A stretch of 64,000 bases of DNA from Corynebacterium sp. SCR221107 (lineage in GTDB: Bacteria > Actinomycetota > Actinomycetes > Mycobacteriales > Mycobacteriaceae). The notes under the pieces were generated by a model. That model made no database searches, was not told where the DNA came from, and saw only the letters and a program-made list of their open reading frames with translations. Where the stretch lies: assembly GCF_027886475.1 (NCBI RefSeq), contig NZ_CP115670.1, forward strand, positions 2,046,001 through 2,110,000, read 5' to 3'. Position numbers and translations under genes: made by a program. Of the stretch, positions 10,227 through 20,278 are shown in pieces; the first letter of the stretch is position 1; every line of letters starts with the position of its first letter.

Positions 10227-10523
10227 CTACACGCTCATCATCGCGTATCTCAGAGCTATCTGGGCGACCTGCAGGAGGAAGAACAAGACCAGCACCGACA
10301 CATCAAGGGCGACATTGCCAAGCTTCATCGGTGGAATAAGCCGGCGCAATGCCTTTACTGGCGGGTCAGTGATGACAAAAAGGAACTCTGCACACACCGC
10401 GAACCAGCGCGGCGGGCGGAAGTTACGCGAAAATGCCTGGATCATCTCCACTAAGATCCTGCCGATGAGTGCAAGGACGTACAGTTCAATGGCTGCATAC
10501 AGCACTTGAAGCAGGACGGACAT
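10227..10523 (-). CDS. YggT/YlmG family membrane protein
   Basis: 98-residue protein with an N-terminal membrane segment (VLLQVLYAAIELYVLALIGRILVEMI), the conserved loop FVITDPPVKALRRLIPP, and a second hydrophobic helix (VALDVSVLVLFFLLQVAQIAL). RBS AAAGGA precedes the ATG. The family regularly sits between sepF and divIVA in Gram-positive dcw clusters, as here, and is thought to support division or envelope function. The exact role is not established. Confidence 0.9.
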   Translation of the reverse strand: MSVLLQVLYAAIELYVLALIGRILVEMIQAFSRNFRPPRWFAVCAEFLFVITDPPVKALRRLIPPMKLGNVALDVSVLVLFFLLQVAQIALRYAMMSV

Positions 10524-10684
10524 AACTTCCTTTCGCTTGGATCGGCAGGCCTTGTCACTTAGCGCAAAGCTTGTTCAAGCTGCCGTCATTAATTCACTTC
10601 GCTTACAGCCAACGATAGCTAAGGCGGGATAGTTCCCCTCCACTAAGGCACCGAAACCGGAATCGTCGGAAATCAAAAGAAAAC

Positions 10685-10709
10685 AGGCCACGGCGTACTA
10701 CCGTGACCT
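10685..10709 (-). terminator. Rho-independent terminator after sepF
   Basis: Arms AGGCCACGG (10685-10693) and CCGTGACCT (10701-10709), one G-U pair; the minus strand continues GTTTTCTTTTG. Confidence 0.82.
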
Positions 10710-10760
10710 GCAAGATACCGAATTGCAAACAATTATCAGGCAAACCCCAAGGCAACCAGA

Positions 10761-11192
10761 CTAGCGAACTCCGGCGGTACGCTCCAGGTCGGCAGTGGTG
10801 ATGTCTGCATCCTTGGGAACGATGGCGAACACGCCGGATTCGATGCGCTTCATCTGACCATAAGCGGCAAAGCACAGGCCCGCAGCGAAGTCAACGATTC
10901 GCTTCGCCTCCGCTGCCGAGAGGGACTTGATGTCAAATACCACGGCATCGCCGTCACGGAATGGCTTGCCAATGGCAGCCGCATCCGAGTAAGAGGTAAT
11001 GGTCACCGGCACGATCGTGGCTGGGAATGTGCGCTGCGGCTCACGCTCATAGGATTCAACTGGATGCTGCTCGTAGTGCGGCTGGTAAGCGAGGTTGCCA
11101 TCGTAGCGAGGCTCGTCATAGTAAGCATCGTCGGCAGGCACATCGTAAGGCCCCAAGCCGAAGAACTGCTTCGTCTTATCGAAAATTGACAT
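10761..11192 (-). CDS. sepF: Cell division protein SepF
   Basis: 143 residues from the ATG at 11192 (MSIFDKTKQFFGLGP), preceded by GGGAGGAAA. The N-terminal amphipathic helix binds membrane; an acidic Tyr-rich linker (residues 15-55) follows, then the SepF core dimer domain (VTITSYSDAAAIGKPFRDGDAVVFDIKSL, later RIVDFAAGLCFAAYG). SepF anchors FtsZ to the membrane in actinobacteria, which lack FtsA and ZipA. It lies downstream of ftsZ and pgeF, with 180 non-coding bases before it where other corynebacteria have yggS. Confidence 0.95.
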   Translation of the reverse strand: MSIFDKTKQFFGLGPYDVPADDAYYDEPRYDGNLAYQPHYEQHPVESYEREPQRTFPATIVPVTITSYSDAAAIGKPFRDGDAVVFDIKSLSAAEAKRIVDFAAGLCFAAYGQMKRIESGVFAIVPKDADITTADLERTAGVR

Positions 11193-11372
11193 AGGTTTCC
11201 TCCCGGATTCTTGCGCAACGCCACCGACCATTTGAGATGCGACACGCTGCGAGATTTGCACTGATTGCTGCGAAAATTTTCCCCGTCGTGAGCAATGTTG
11301 GTTACAACATATGCGTTAGGTCTGTGACCCACCGGTTTCGACACGGATGTTTTCGGTATTGAGTTATAAGTC

Positions 11373-12101
11373 TTATTTCGGTTGTTGAAGCCACACTATC
11401 CCAGCCTGCCGGCCAGTCGTGCCTTCCCGACGATAGGAGAAAAACTCCGCTTCCTCCACTGTGCACCGAGGATCGGCATCAATTGCCTGCACACCCAGGG
11501 ACAAAAGCTGTCGCACCAAACCCATCCGAATATCTAATCCAATAGTTCCCTTGTTGGTCTTGCAGATTGAGCCAGGCAGGTGCGCCTCCACATCCCGAGC
11601 CATGGCTTCGGGAACCTCATAATTCTTGCCTGAGGCCGCGGGGCCAAGCAGCGCGTGAATATTGGGGGCGGAGGCACCAAGCTCAATCATCGTGTTGACC
11701 GCATTCGCGACGATACCGTTGCGGGCCCCCATGCGCCCGGCGTGCACCGCCGCAACAACGCCCGCCTGCGTGTCTGATAACAATACCGGCACGCAATCGG
11801 CAACCAAGACGGCCAAGGCAAGCCCCGGAACGGTGGTCACCAATGCATCGGTGGTCTCCACCGGCGCCTCCTGCGGTCCGTCGACCACGGTGACGGTATT
11901 GGAATGAACCTGCTCCATCCACACGATATTGCCCGGCTCGAGCCCCAACACCCGCGCCAATCGGGCGCGGTTGGCGTGGACGGCAATGCGGGAGTCACCA
12001 ACGTGATCACCTAAGTTAAAACTGCCGTAGGGCGCTTGGGAGACCCCGCCGGAGCGGGTGGTAAAGACTTTGCGCACCGGGCGCTGGCTGAGATCCGTCA
12101 T
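11373..12101 (-). CDS. pgeF: Peptidoglycan editing factor PgeF / YfiH laccase-domain protein
   Basis: 242 residues. The family copper/zinc-site residues are visible as VHSNTV, ADCVPVLL and HAGRMGARNGI (Cys and His ligands). Members were called polyphenol oxidases or multi-substrate purine nucleoside phosphorylases; E. coli YfiH/PgeF removes mis-incorporated residues from peptidoglycan precursors. Its position 31 bases after ftsZ is conserved across actinobacteria and fits a wall-quality role. Family firm, reaction in this organism inferred. Confidence 0.9.
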   Translation of the reverse strand: MTDLSQRPVRKVFTTRSGGVSQAPYGSFNLGDHVGDSRIAVHANRARLARVLGLEPGNIVWMEQVHSNTVTVVDGPQEAPVETTDALVTTVPGLALAVLVADCVPVLLSDTQAGVVAAVHAGRMGARNGIVANAVNTMIELGASAPNIHALLGPAASGKNYEVPEAMARDVEAHLPGSICKTNKGTIGLDIRMGLVRQLLSLGVQAIDADPRCTVEEAEFFSYRREGTTGRQAGIVWLQQPK

Positions 12102-12132
12102 CCTTGGGCGTTTCCTTCTTCAGCCTTAGCCT

Positions 12133-13374
12133 TTAGCGAAGAAAGTCCGGGACGTCGAGGTCGTCGAGCCCATTGTCTTTTGTTTCACGCTCGCCGAAAG
12201 TGGGCTGATCCTCACGGTTGGTAAAAAGCCCCCCACGGGACGGACGCGGCGGCTCGGCGTAGGTGCGTGGCTGGGCCTGTGGCTGGGAAGCCTGCACTGG
12301 AGCGACGGGCTCTTCAACCCGGTGGCGACCGAGGTCCTCGCCGAACAGGGAGGATCCCTCAACCGATGGGGCCGGTGTCGGATTCGGAGCAGCGGCAGCC
12401 GGTGCCTCCGCCTGTGCGAGCTTCGTGCGCGCGGCGTTGAATCCGGTAGCAATCACGGTCACGCGCACCTCATCGCCGAGGTTGTCGTCGAAGATCGTGC
12501 CGAAGATGAGGTTGACATCGGGATCGGCCTTTTCCTGCACCATGGAGGCTGCATCGTTGACCTCCTGAATCCCCAGATCCGAACCACCGGCGATAGACAG
12601 CAGCACGCCAGTTGCGCCCTCCATCGTGGACTCGAGCAGCGGCGAGTTGATGGCTTCCTCGGCGGCGACAATCACCCTGTTGTCGCCACGCGCAGAGCCC
12701 ACGCCCATCAGTGCAGAGCCGGCGTCGGCCATGACCGAGCGCACGTCGGCGAAGTCGACGTTGATCAGGCCCGGGGTGGTGATGAGGTTGGTGATTCCCT
12801 CGACACCGTTGTGGAGCACCTGATCGGCCGCGCGGAAGGCGTTCATCATGGTCAGGCTCGAGTCTCCGAGCTGTAGAAGGCGATCGTTCGGGATCACGAT
12901 GAGGGTGTCGCAGACATCCTTCAAAGCCTCAATACCCTCCATGGCCTGGCGGGTACGACGCTGACCCTCGAACTTAAACGGGCGCGTGACCACGCCGACC
13001 GTCAAGGCGCCCATCTTTTTTGCGATGGAGGCAACGACCGGGGCAGCTCCCGTGCCGGTGCCGCCACCCTCGCCCGCGGTCACGAACACCATGTCCGCAC
13101 CCTTGAGCAGTTCTTCAATTTCGGACTTGTGATCCTCAGCCGACTGGCGGCCAACCTCCGGGTTCGCGCCGGCGCCGAGTCCACGGGTCGCCTCGCGTCC
13201 GATATCGAGCTTGACGTCCGCCTCTGAGAACAGCAGGGCCTGGGAGTCGGTGTTCACCGCGATGAACTCCACACCCTTGAGGCCTTCCTCAATCATGCGG
13301 TTAACGGCGTTAACGCCGCCGCCACCGACACCGACTACCTTGATGACGGCGAGGTAGGTATCTGGGGAAGTCAT
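12133..13374 (-). CDS. ftsZ: Cell division GTPase FtsZ
   Basis: 413 residues. Tubulin-like GTPase forming the Z ring. The GTP-binding signature GGGTGTG lies in [15 protein letters not shown] (about residue 105), the T7 synergy loop is in [11 protein letters not shown], and the extreme C-terminal peptide [10 protein letters not shown] is the conserved SepF/FtsW-binding tail after a Pro/Ala-rich linker (residues 320-400). The start codon has AAAGGCGAG upstream. A 422-base non-coding gap separates it from ftsQ and likely carries ftsZ promoters. Confidence 0.98.
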   Translation of the reverse strand: MTSPDTYLAVIKVVGVGGGGVNAVNRMIEEGLKGVEFIAVNTDSQALLFSEADVKLDIGREATRGLGAGANPEVGRQSAEDHKSEIEELLKGADMVFVTAGEGGGTGTGAAPVVASIAKKMGALTVGVVTRPFKFEGQRRTRQAMEGIEALKDVCDTLIVIPNDRLLQLGDSSLTMMNAFRAADQVLHNGVEGITNLITTPGLINVDFADVRSVMADAGSALMGVGSARGDNRVIVAAEEAINSPLLESTMEGATGVLLSIAGGSDLGIQEVNDAASMVQEKADPDVNLIFGTIFDDNLGDEVRVTVIATGFNAARTKLAQAEAPAAAAPNPTPAPSVEGSSLFGEDLGRHRVEEPVAPVQASQPQAQPRTYAEPPRPSRGGLFTNREDQPTFGERETKDNGLDDLDVPDFLR

Positions 13375-13796
13375 AAAGAAGACTCGCCTTTCATTCTTTC
13401 GTTGTGAGAATCACTTACAGTTCACCGTGCCAGTACATCTGGCCCCACTCCCCGACCCGAAAACCACCATCACCTTGAACGTTCCACAGCACCCAAAGCC
13501 AAGGTGTTGCGGGAAGTGGCCTCGCGGGCGGGCCTCGTAGTCCATACGGCACCGCACTGTTATCCATCATGAGCGACAAGACACAAAAAGTTTGGCACAT
13601 TTTCGGCGGCGTGTCGGTACCCTCAACCACTACTTTAGGGTTGTGAACTGGCCTTCTTGGCATAGGTTAAGCCAAAACTGCTGGCCGCGGCACCCACCTT
13701 AGCCAATTTCAAAAACCCCGCGCGATTCGAAGAATTCATAGATACATTCATCCTCGATGATCATCAACGGGGTGGGTCGGGGTACTGCCTTGACAT
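13375..13796. other. ftsQ-ftsZ intergenic region, probable ftsZ promoter region
   Basis: No gene recognised; an 82-codon minus frame at 13415-13663 has no RBS or family features. A possible promoter on the minus strand is TTGTGT, 16 bases, GATAAC (13559-13564). A small inverted repeat GCCAG-TACAT-CTGGC lies at 13429-13443, near ftsZ. Confidence 0.45.
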
Positions 13797-14459
13797 CTAC
13801 GGGCGCACGCTAATAAGGGGTGCCCCGCTGACATCGAGGGAAGGTTCGTCCCTGCTCAGTGCCGCGGTGGTTGCCACCGCCTTGGCGGTGAGGTTTTCAC
13901 CAGAACCCCAATAGACCTGCTTATCTGCGCCAAAAACCAAGGTGAATTTGAACTTGCTCGGGGCGTCAATGGCGCTGAGTCGCCCACGGGCGCGCTCGTC
14001 GAGGCTGTTGATAATCTCTAGGGCCGTGGCGAAAAGCTCCGGATCATCCTCGGCGGTGCCGGTAATCTCCGGGGTTCCTGCCGGGGGCTGCCCGATGACA
14101 AACGGCTGGCCATTGGTATCGATCAGGTGGGCGCCATCCCCGCGGGCGGCAAATAACGCGACTTCGCGCTCGGTGACGCTGATCTTCAACGTCGAAGGGT
14201 AAGACTTGGACACCGACACCGCCTGGATCCACGGCAACGTGCTCACCCCACGCGCGACCGCCTGGGAGTCAGTACGCAACAGGTTGTCCCCCACCGCGAC
14301 TTGGGTGGCGGCCTCTATGTCCTCCACGCTGGTGTTCGCGTTGCCCTCGATGGCGAAACCACCAATCTTGAAAACGGGATACGCCCAGGCGCTGGCACCG
14401 AGGATCAGCGCCACTACGGCCAGCGCTACGAGGGCGATGAGCCCTTTCTTTTTCCGCAT
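13797..14459 (-). CDS. ftsQ: Cell division protein FtsQ
   Basis: 220 residues: short basic N-terminus (MRKKKG), one membrane segment (LIALVALAVVALILGASAWAY), a POTRA domain (FKIGGFAIEGNANTSVEDIEAAT to about residue 105) and a beta domain. It scaffolds FtsL/FtsB and regulates FtsW-FtsI at the septum. Begins 6 bases after murC. Confidence 0.95.
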   Translation of the reverse strand: MRKKKGLIALVALAVVALILGASAWAYPVFKIGGFAIEGNANTSVEDIEAATQVAVGDNLLRTDSQAVARGVSTLPWIQAVSVSKSYPSTLKISVTEREVALFAARGDGAHLIDTNGQPFVIGQPPAGTPEITGTAEDDPELFATALEIINSLDERARGRLSAIDAPSKFKFTLVFGADKQVYWGSGENLTAKAVATTAALSRDEPSLDVSGAPLISVRP

Positions 14460-14465
14460 CTGGTA

Positions 14466-15953
14466 CTAGTCCTGCGGCCGGGAGGGGTCAAGGGTGCGCA
14501 GGATTTCGTCGGCAAGCATGGTCACCGAACCAGCCCCCATGGTCAACACCAGGTCCCCTGGCTGCGCTACTTCGGCCACCCGCTCGGGTACCGCCCCGAA
14601 ATTCGGTTCGAAGATGACAGGCTTTGCCACCTTGGAGGTGATGATGCGGGAATCAACCCCCTCGACAGGCTTTTCGCGGGCACCATAGATATCGAGGACG
14701 ATGACCTTATCGGCGATCGACAAGGCACTGGCGAACTGATCCGCGAACTCCATTGAGCGGGAATAGAGGTGCGGTTGGAACACCACCACGATCCTGCCGC
14801 TGCCTCGTGCGGACAGCTTCTCGCGGGCGGCCTTGAGCACGGCGGCAACCTCGGTTGGGTGATGGGCATAGTCGTCGTATACTTCCACGCCCTTGTAGTC
14901 TCCCTCGGCGACTACACCGTGAAATTCGAAGCGGCGACGCACACCGGTGAAGCTGCAAATGCCTTCTGCGAGCTTGGTGAGATCGCCACCGGCGGCCGCA
15001 CCCGCCGTCAATGCCGCCGCGGCGTTGAGAACCATGTGCTCGCCTGGGATCTGTAAGGTCACCTCGACAGGGGTACCGAGCACATTAATCAATGCCCGGG
15101 TGACCTCCGCGCCGCCGGAGCGGGCATGGACATCGATGGACTCCACCCCGGTCTTGGCGATATCGGGGTGCGCAGCCGATGCCTCAGCGGTTCCGTAGCC
15201 CAATACCGTAATCCGATCCTTGACCGCCTCGCCTAGGGCTGCCGCGTGTGGGTCATCGAGGCACACGATGAGCTTGCCGTCCTTGCCGGTTGCCACCAGC
15301 CGGTCAGCGAAGTCCTCGAACACCTGGAAATAAGCCTCTGGAGTCTTAAAGAAGTCGAGGTGATCCGGCTCGATATTGGTCACCACGGCAATGTCTGGCT
15401 TGTAGCGCAGCAGGGAGGCATCGGACTCATCGGCCTCGGCCACGAAACAATCGCCGGTGCCCTGGTGGGCGTTCGTGCCCGCTTTATTAAGCTGACCGCC
15501 GATGGCGAAGCTGGGGTCCATCCCGGCCGCCTGCATAGCCACCACGGTCATGGAGGTGGTGGAGGTCTTGCCGTGGGTGCCAGCGATCAGAACCTGGGTG
15601 CTTCCTTCGAGGAGCTCTCCGAGCAGGTCGGAGCGGCGAATCACCGGAATCCCCTCCTGGGCGGCGCGCACGAGCTCCGGGTTGTCCTTGGGGATAGCGG
15701 CGAAACTTGTCACCACTACCGTCGGCAACTCACCCGTGAGCTCGAGGTTTTCGGCGCGGTGGCCAACCGCGATCGTGGCTCCCATCGCGCGAAGCGCCAT
15801 GACCGGGCGTGAGTCCTTGACATCCGAGCCGGTCACGGTGGCTCCGCGGGAAAGCAGGATCCGGGCGACACCCGACATGCCGGCGCCGCCGATTCCGATT
15901 AGGTGTACCCGGCTGAGGTCAACTGGGGTGGGGGTGGTGTTCGTTTCGCTCAT
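14466..15953 (-). CDS. murC: UDP-N-acetylmuramate--L-alanine ligase
   Basis: 495 residues. Adds L-Ala to UDP-MurNAc using ATP. N-terminal Rossmann motif [19 protein letters not shown] loop [19 protein letters not shown], and the C-terminal DYAHHPTEV block are all present. RBS AAAGGA upstream of ATG. 122 bases separate it from murG. Confidence 0.98.
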   Translation of the reverse strand: MSETNTTPTPVDLSRVHLIGIGGAGMSGVARILLSRGATVTGSDVKDSRPVMALRAMGATIAVGHRAENLELTGELPTVVVTSFAAIPKDNPELVRAAQEGIPVIRRSDLLGELLEGSTQVLIAGTHGKTSTTSMTVVAMQAAGMDPSFAIGGQLNKAGTNAHQGTGDCFVAEADESDASLLRYKPDIAVVTNIEPDHLDFFKTPEAYFQVFEDFADRLVATGKDGKLIVCLDDPHAAALGEAVKDRITVLGYGTAEASAAHPDIAKTGVESIDVHARSGGAEVTRALINVLGTPVEVTLQIPGEHMVLNAAAALTAGAAAGGDLTKLAEGICSFTGVRRRFEFHGVVAEGDYKGVEVYDDYAHHPTEVAAVLKAAREKLSARGSGRIVVVFQPHLYSRSMEFADQFASALSIADKVIVLDIYGAREKPVEGVDSRIITSKVAKPVIFEPNFGAVPERVAEVAQPGDLVLTMGAGSVTMLADEILRTLDPSRPQD

Positions 15954-16075
15954 TGTGGGTTCCTTTCGACGCGCCAGTAGTTGCTCGTTCTATCGTATTT
16001 CATCGCCGCGACATTCACCGCCGCCACCGCTTCACTGCGTCTTTGCCCTTTTGCTTGACGACGGCCACAGGTGGC

Positions 16076-17149
16076 TTAGCGCGTGGCGGCAAGAAGCTTC
16101 TCGGCAATGATCGCGGAGGCATCGCCAAGCCCAGTCTGTGTGGCAACCTCAGCCATCTGCCGTGCGAGGGCATCATCGGACAAGATCTCGGAGACGTTGC
16201 GCACGAACGCAGCGCCATCAAATGCTGCGTCGTCGATAAGACGCGCACCCCCGGCCGCGACGATGGCGGCAGCGTTTTTGCCCTGTTCGCCGTTGCCATG
16301 CGGCAGTGGGACATAGACCGCCGGAATCCCCGCCTGGGTGTTTTCGGCCACCGTCATCGCACCCGCCCGACAGACGATGAGGTCGGCGATCGCGTAGGCT
16401 GCCGCCATGTCATCGATGTAGGCAACGGGAGCGTAACCAGGTTTGCCGGCGGGAAGTTCATTCTTCTTCCCCACCGAGTGCAGCACCTGAAAACCTGCCG
16501 CCACAACGTCATCGATGCCTTCGGCCACGGCCTTGTTGAGGCTGGCAGCACCCTGGGAGCCACCAGTGACCAGCACCACCTTGCGCTGCGGATCAAGCCC
16601 CCACAGCGTACGGGCGCGCTGCCCTGCTGCAGCTGGGTCTGCTTTAAGCGAGGCGCGCAGGGGAATTCCTACCACTTCGCCCTTGAGGCCGGAATCGGCG
16701 ACGGCATTGAGCCCGGTGCCACCAAGGGCTACGCCGAGCTTGTTGGCCATTCCCGCCCTGGCGTTGGCCTCGTGGACGAAAAACGGCAACCCCATCAGTC
16801 GCGCTGCGATATAGGCCGGCGCGGACACGTAGCCACCGAATCCGATGACGGCATCGACATCGTGCCTTTTCAACACGGCCTTGGTCTGGCGGATCGCTGC
16901 GATAAGCCTTGCCGGCACCTTGAGCAGCTCCAGGCTAGGCTTGCGCGGGATCGGTACTGGGTCGATGAGCTCGAGCTCCAACCCTCGGGCCGGAACGAGC
17001 GTGGTTTCGAGTCCCTTCGGGGTGCCCAGCGCGAAGACCTCGGCGCCGCGCGCGAGGAGCGCCTCCGCGACGGCCAATGCGGGTTCAATGTGACCGGCGG
17101 TACCTCCACCTGCAACAACAATAGTCGGGCTCATAGTATCTTCTTTCAT
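16076..17149 (-). CDS. murG: UDP-GlcNAc:lipid I N-acetylglucosaminyltransferase
   Basis: 357 residues. GT28 enzyme converting lipid I to lipid II on the inner membrane face. GGGTAGHIEPALAVAEAL at the N-terminus, GFGGYVSAPAYIAA, and VTGGSQGAASLN (UDP-GlcNAc site) are visible. The ATG at 17149 overlaps the ftsW stop (ATGA) and has GAGGAGGAAAG upstream, inside ftsW. Confidence 0.97.
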   Translation of the reverse strand: MKEDTMSPTIVVAGGGTAGHIEPALAVAEALLARGAEVFALGTPKGLETTLVPARGLELELIDPVPIPRKPSLELLKVPARLIAAIRQTKAVLKRHDVDAVIGFGGYVSAPAYIAARLMGLPFFVHEANARAGMANKLGVALGGTGLNAVADSGLKGEVVGIPLRASLKADPAAAGQRARTLWGLDPQRKVVLVTGGSQGAASLNKAVAEGIDDVVAAGFQVLHSVGKKNELPAGKPGYAPVAYIDDMAAAYAIADLIVCRAGAMTVAENTQAGIPAVYVPLPHGNGEQGKNAAAIVAAGGARLIDDAAFDGAAFVRNVSEILSDDALARQMAEVATQTGLGDASAIIAEKLLAATR

Positions 17150-18774
17150 CTTCTTTCCTCCTCACGTCCACCGCTGGGACGCCTGGTGCGCGCAGGTGCG
17201 GAAAATCCATCGCCGGAGTTCGTGGCGCTGCTGCCGCGGTAACCTGCACTATAGGAATCCCGCCGCGGGGGCTGTTCCGGTAAGTAGGCATCGCGCTGTC
17301 GGCGTCGGGAAGCAGAACTGGTACCACCGGTGCGCTGGCGGTCGGCTGACTCGCGCAATACCGGGCGTGACGCCTGCGCGGAAGGACGCGGCGCCTGCGC
17401 CTTCGACTGGGGACGGGTCTCCTGTGACCGCGGCTGAGAACCGGCTGCAGGGTTTTCACAATCCTCCAGGCTTGGTTCTTTGAGAAATAACCACTTGTCA
17501 ATCGCGGGGCGCCCGTAGCTGGCCATCGCCGAAATAGCCTGGGGCTCATGGCGGGCACAGGTAACCAGCATGCCCATGGCGCCGAGCGTGATAATTGCCG
17601 AGGTACCACCGGCGGAGATCAGCGGCAACTGAATACCGGTCACCGGCAGCATGCCAATGACATAGCCGATATTAATGAATGCCTGGATGACCAAGGCCAT
17701 CGTCAAGGTCGCGGCAAGCAGCGCGAGGAATTGATTGGCCGTGCGCTGGGCGGTGCGCAACCCGATGAACCCCAACAGCCCGAAGAGGAAGATAACCAAT
17801 CCCGCACCGATCAGCCCCAACTCCTCGCCGATGATGGCGAAGATGAAGTCGTTTTTGGCCTCAGGCAGGTAGAACCACTTCGCGCGGGACTGGCCAAGCC
17901 CCACGCCGAACAGGGAACCGTCGGAAAGCGAAAGGAACCCCTGATAGGACTGGAATGCGATGCCTTTCGTGTCGGCAAAATGGCCAACCAGCGCGTCGAA
18001 GTAGACGGTAAAACGATCCGAACGATACCCGCCACCGAAGAGCAAAGCCGCAATGCCAAGCACGCCGAACGCCGCGAGGAGCGCAATACCGCGAAAATCC
18101 ATGCCCGCGAAAATGAGCAGTACAGCCACCACCAAAAGGAAGGAGATGGACATGCCGGTATCGCCCTCGAGATAAATCAGAGCCGTAATGGCCGCAGCCA
18201 CCAGCCCAAATCGCAGCAGCTTGTTGGTGCGATAGTCCTCGTGCGGGTCGGCGTCAGCGAGATAATGCGCACCCCACAAGGCAATCACCACTCGCGCAAT
18301 CTCCGACGGTTGCAGGCGGATCGGGCCGAGGACAATCCACGACTGCGAACCCCACTCCTCACGTCCGGTGCCGATGCCCGGTATGAGGACCAGCAGCAAC
18401 AGCGCGAAAGTTATTACTAGAGCCCATGGCGCTAACCTGCGCAGCCTGCGCGGGTTCAGGTGCATCGTGGCAATCATGGCCACAATGCCAGCCAGCACCA
18501 TGAAAGTCTGTTTCGTCGCGGTGGAAAACACATTGGCATTGTCGATCACCGACCACGTCATGGAACTCGACATCACCATGATCACGCCGACTATCGTCAG
18601 CAGTCCGACGATGCCCAAGATCAAGTAGTAGTCAGTCAGGGGGCGTACGCGCCACTCGGCGAGCTGTTCGCTGATGATGGTCGACAAGCTTCGCTTCCGC
18701 TTTGCCGGCGTGGCATGTGATTGGGGTGGGGTGGCCAAATTTTCTCCCAAGTCTCGAGGTTGTCTCTCAAGCAT
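17146..18774 (-). CDS. ftsW: Peptidoglycan glycosyltransferase FtsW (SEDS)
   Basis: About 542 residues from ATG 18774; the open frame extends to 18909 but overlaps murD. Roughly ten membrane helices. SEDS motifs: WIVLGPIRLQPSEIARV, EGDTGMS, KNDFIFAIIGEELGLIGA and GMLPVTGIQLPLISAGG. A Pro/Arg/Ser-rich cytosolic C-terminal tail of about 120 residues matches actinobacterial FtsW, which binds FtsZ and FtsI. The RBS is weak and the start uncertain. Confidence 0.94.
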   Translation of the reverse strand: MLERQPRDLGENLATPPQSHATPAKRKRSLSTIISEQLAEWRVRPLTDYYLILGIVGLLTIVGVIMVMSSSMTWSVIDNANVFSTATKQTFMVLAGIVAMIATMHLNPRRLRRLAPWALVITFALLLLVLIPGIGTGREEWGSQSWIVLGPIRLQPSEIARVVIALWGAHYLADADPHEDYRTNKLLRFGLVAAAITALIYLEGDTGMSISFLLVVAVLLIFAGMDFRGIALLAAFGVLGIAALLFGGGYRSDRFTVYFDALVGHFADTKGIAFQSYQGFLSLSDGSLFGVGLGQSRAKWFYLPEAKNDFIFAIIGEELGLIGAGLVIFLFGLLGFIGLRTAQRTANQFLALLAATLTMALVIQAFINIGYVIGMLPVTGIQLPLISAGGTSAIITLGAMGMLVTCARHEPQAISAMASYGRPAIDKWLFLKEPSLEDCENPAAGSQPRSQETRPQSKAQAPRPSAQASRPVLRESADRQRTGGTSSASRRRQRDAYLPEQPPRRDSYSAGYRGSSATNSGDGFSAPARTRRPSGGREEERR

Positions 18775-18859
18775 AAAGGCTACAGGGGTAACAATGGTTA
18801 CCAAACGCCACAAGCGCCTCAAACGCCTTTCGTTTAAGGTCACCGGCCAGCACCATCGT

Positions 18860-20278
18860 CTAGGTGTTGTCCACCCTGCTTGCCACGGCCTCGGCGAACA
18901 GCGTCCCACGCTGCCCCATACCCGAATACATATCCAAGCTCGCCGCCGCCGGAGCCAAAATCACCGCATCCCCGCCGGTGGCCTGCGCCACCGCCCAGGC
19001 GACAACTTCGTCCATCGCCTGAACCGGATCCGTGTTCTCCGTGGCCATGATGACGGCCTCCGGCGCATACTCTCGCACGGCGGCGGCGATGATCTCTCGA
19101 TCCACCCCCAGCAGCGCGACGGCCTTGAGGCGGTGCGCATGCTTTTTGACCAGCGGTACAACGTCAGCGTCCTTGAGCTGGCCACCCGCAACCCAGACCA
19201 CGGAATCATGGCCACTGAGTGCAGAGTCGGCCGCGTGGGGATTAGTCGCCTTGGAATTGTCGATGGCGATAATCTCCACGCCATGATTATCAAACCAACG
19301 AGCAACGACCTGCCCGCGGTGACCGGCCACCTTGAACTCCTTGAGCGCCTGCGCGATCGCCTCAGGTGCGGCACCGGCGGCCCGGGCGGCCGCAGCTGCA
19401 GCCAACGCATCGTAGATGCCCGCCTCGCCTGCGGGCTCGATGCCCTCAACCGGGGCAATGACCACCGGCTCATCGCCAGTGTAATCAACAATCATCCCGT
19501 CGTGAACACCCACTTGCCTGGGCTCAGGCGGTGCCAAAGTAAAACCAATCGGGGTGATCCCAAGGCGGGCGACCTGCTCGCGGACATGCTCATCATCGAT
19601 ACCGGCGATCGCGATGGCACCCCCGAACACCTTGGCCTTATCCGCCGCGTAGTGGGCGAAGCTGCCGTGCCAGTCAATGTGATCGTCGGCCAGATTGAGC
19701 AAAACGCCAACGTTGGGGGCGAGCTTGCTCGACCAGTGCAGCTGGAAAGAAGAGGCCTCTACCACGAGGACGTCGATGCGCTGCGGGTTGACAAGCGCCT
19801 CTGCGATGGACACACCGATATTGCCCACGGCTTGGGTGGAGCGCCCCGCCTTGGTCATCATGGCTGCAAGCATGCCGGTGGTAGTGGTCTTGCCGTTGGT
19901 GCCAGTCACCACCAACCAGGTGCGAGGCTTTCCGAAGGTCCCTGCCGCATCGAGGCGATAAAACAGCTCGACGTCGCCGTAGACCTCCAAGCCCGCGTCG
20001 TGGGCGGCAATCAACAGCGGCGAGTCTGGGCGCCATCCCGGGGAGGTCACCACGCACGAGAATTCCTGGAGCCTAGCTTCTGCGGTTGCCGGATCCATGG
20101 CCGCGGCACCGGTGGCCTCGACCGCGCGATCGAGCGCCGTGGCATTCGCGTCGACGATCACAACATCGACGCCGAGATCCACAAGCAGCCGGGCTACCCC
20201 CACCCCGGACACTCCGGCCCCGGCTACCATGACGGTGCCGGATACAATTTCTTGGCTTGGACGAGCTGGGGTGGTCAT
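18860..20278 (-). CDS. murD: UDP-N-acetylmuramoylalanine--D-glutamate ligase
   Basis: 472 residues from the ATG at 20278 (MTTPARPSQEIVSG), which has AAGGAAA upstream; the frame is open to 20467 without an RBS. Adds D-Glu to UDP-MurNAc-L-Ala. Shows VAGAGVSGVGVARLL, the ATP loop GTNGKTTTTG, NLADDHIDWHG and DNSKATNPHAA. Normally mraY lies directly upstream; here a foreign opposite-strand HNH gene and the mraY terminator intervene, so murD must be transcribed from a promoter between 20279 and about 20580. Confidence 0.97.
   Translation of the reverse strand: MTTPARPSQEIVSGTVMVAGAGVSGVGVARLLVDLGVDVVIVDANATALDRAVEATGAAAMDPATAEARLQEFSCVVTSPGWRPDSPLLIAAHDAGLEVYGDVELFYRLDAAGTFGKPRTWLVVTGTNGKTTTTGMLAAMMTKAGRSTQAVGNIGVSIAEALVNPQRIDVLVVEASSFQLHWSSKLAPNVGVLLNLADDHIDWHGSFAHYAADKAKVFGGAIAIAGIDDEHVREQVARLGITPIGFTLAPPEPRQVGVHDGMIVDYTGDEPVVIAPVEGIEPAGEAGIYDALAAAAAARAAGAAPEAIAQALKEFKVAGHRGQVVARWFDNHGVEIIAIDNSKATNPHAADSALSGHDSVVWVAGGQLKDADVVPLVKKHAHRLKAVALLGVDREIIAAAVREYAPEAVIMATENTDPVQAMDEVVAWAVAQATGGDAVILAPAAASLDMYSGMGQRGTLFAEAVASRVDNT

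Noticed and set aside
13415..13663. Possible 82-residue gene between ftsQ and ftsZ
   Set aside because: No RBS or family resemblance; the region is better explained as ftsZ promoter DNA.
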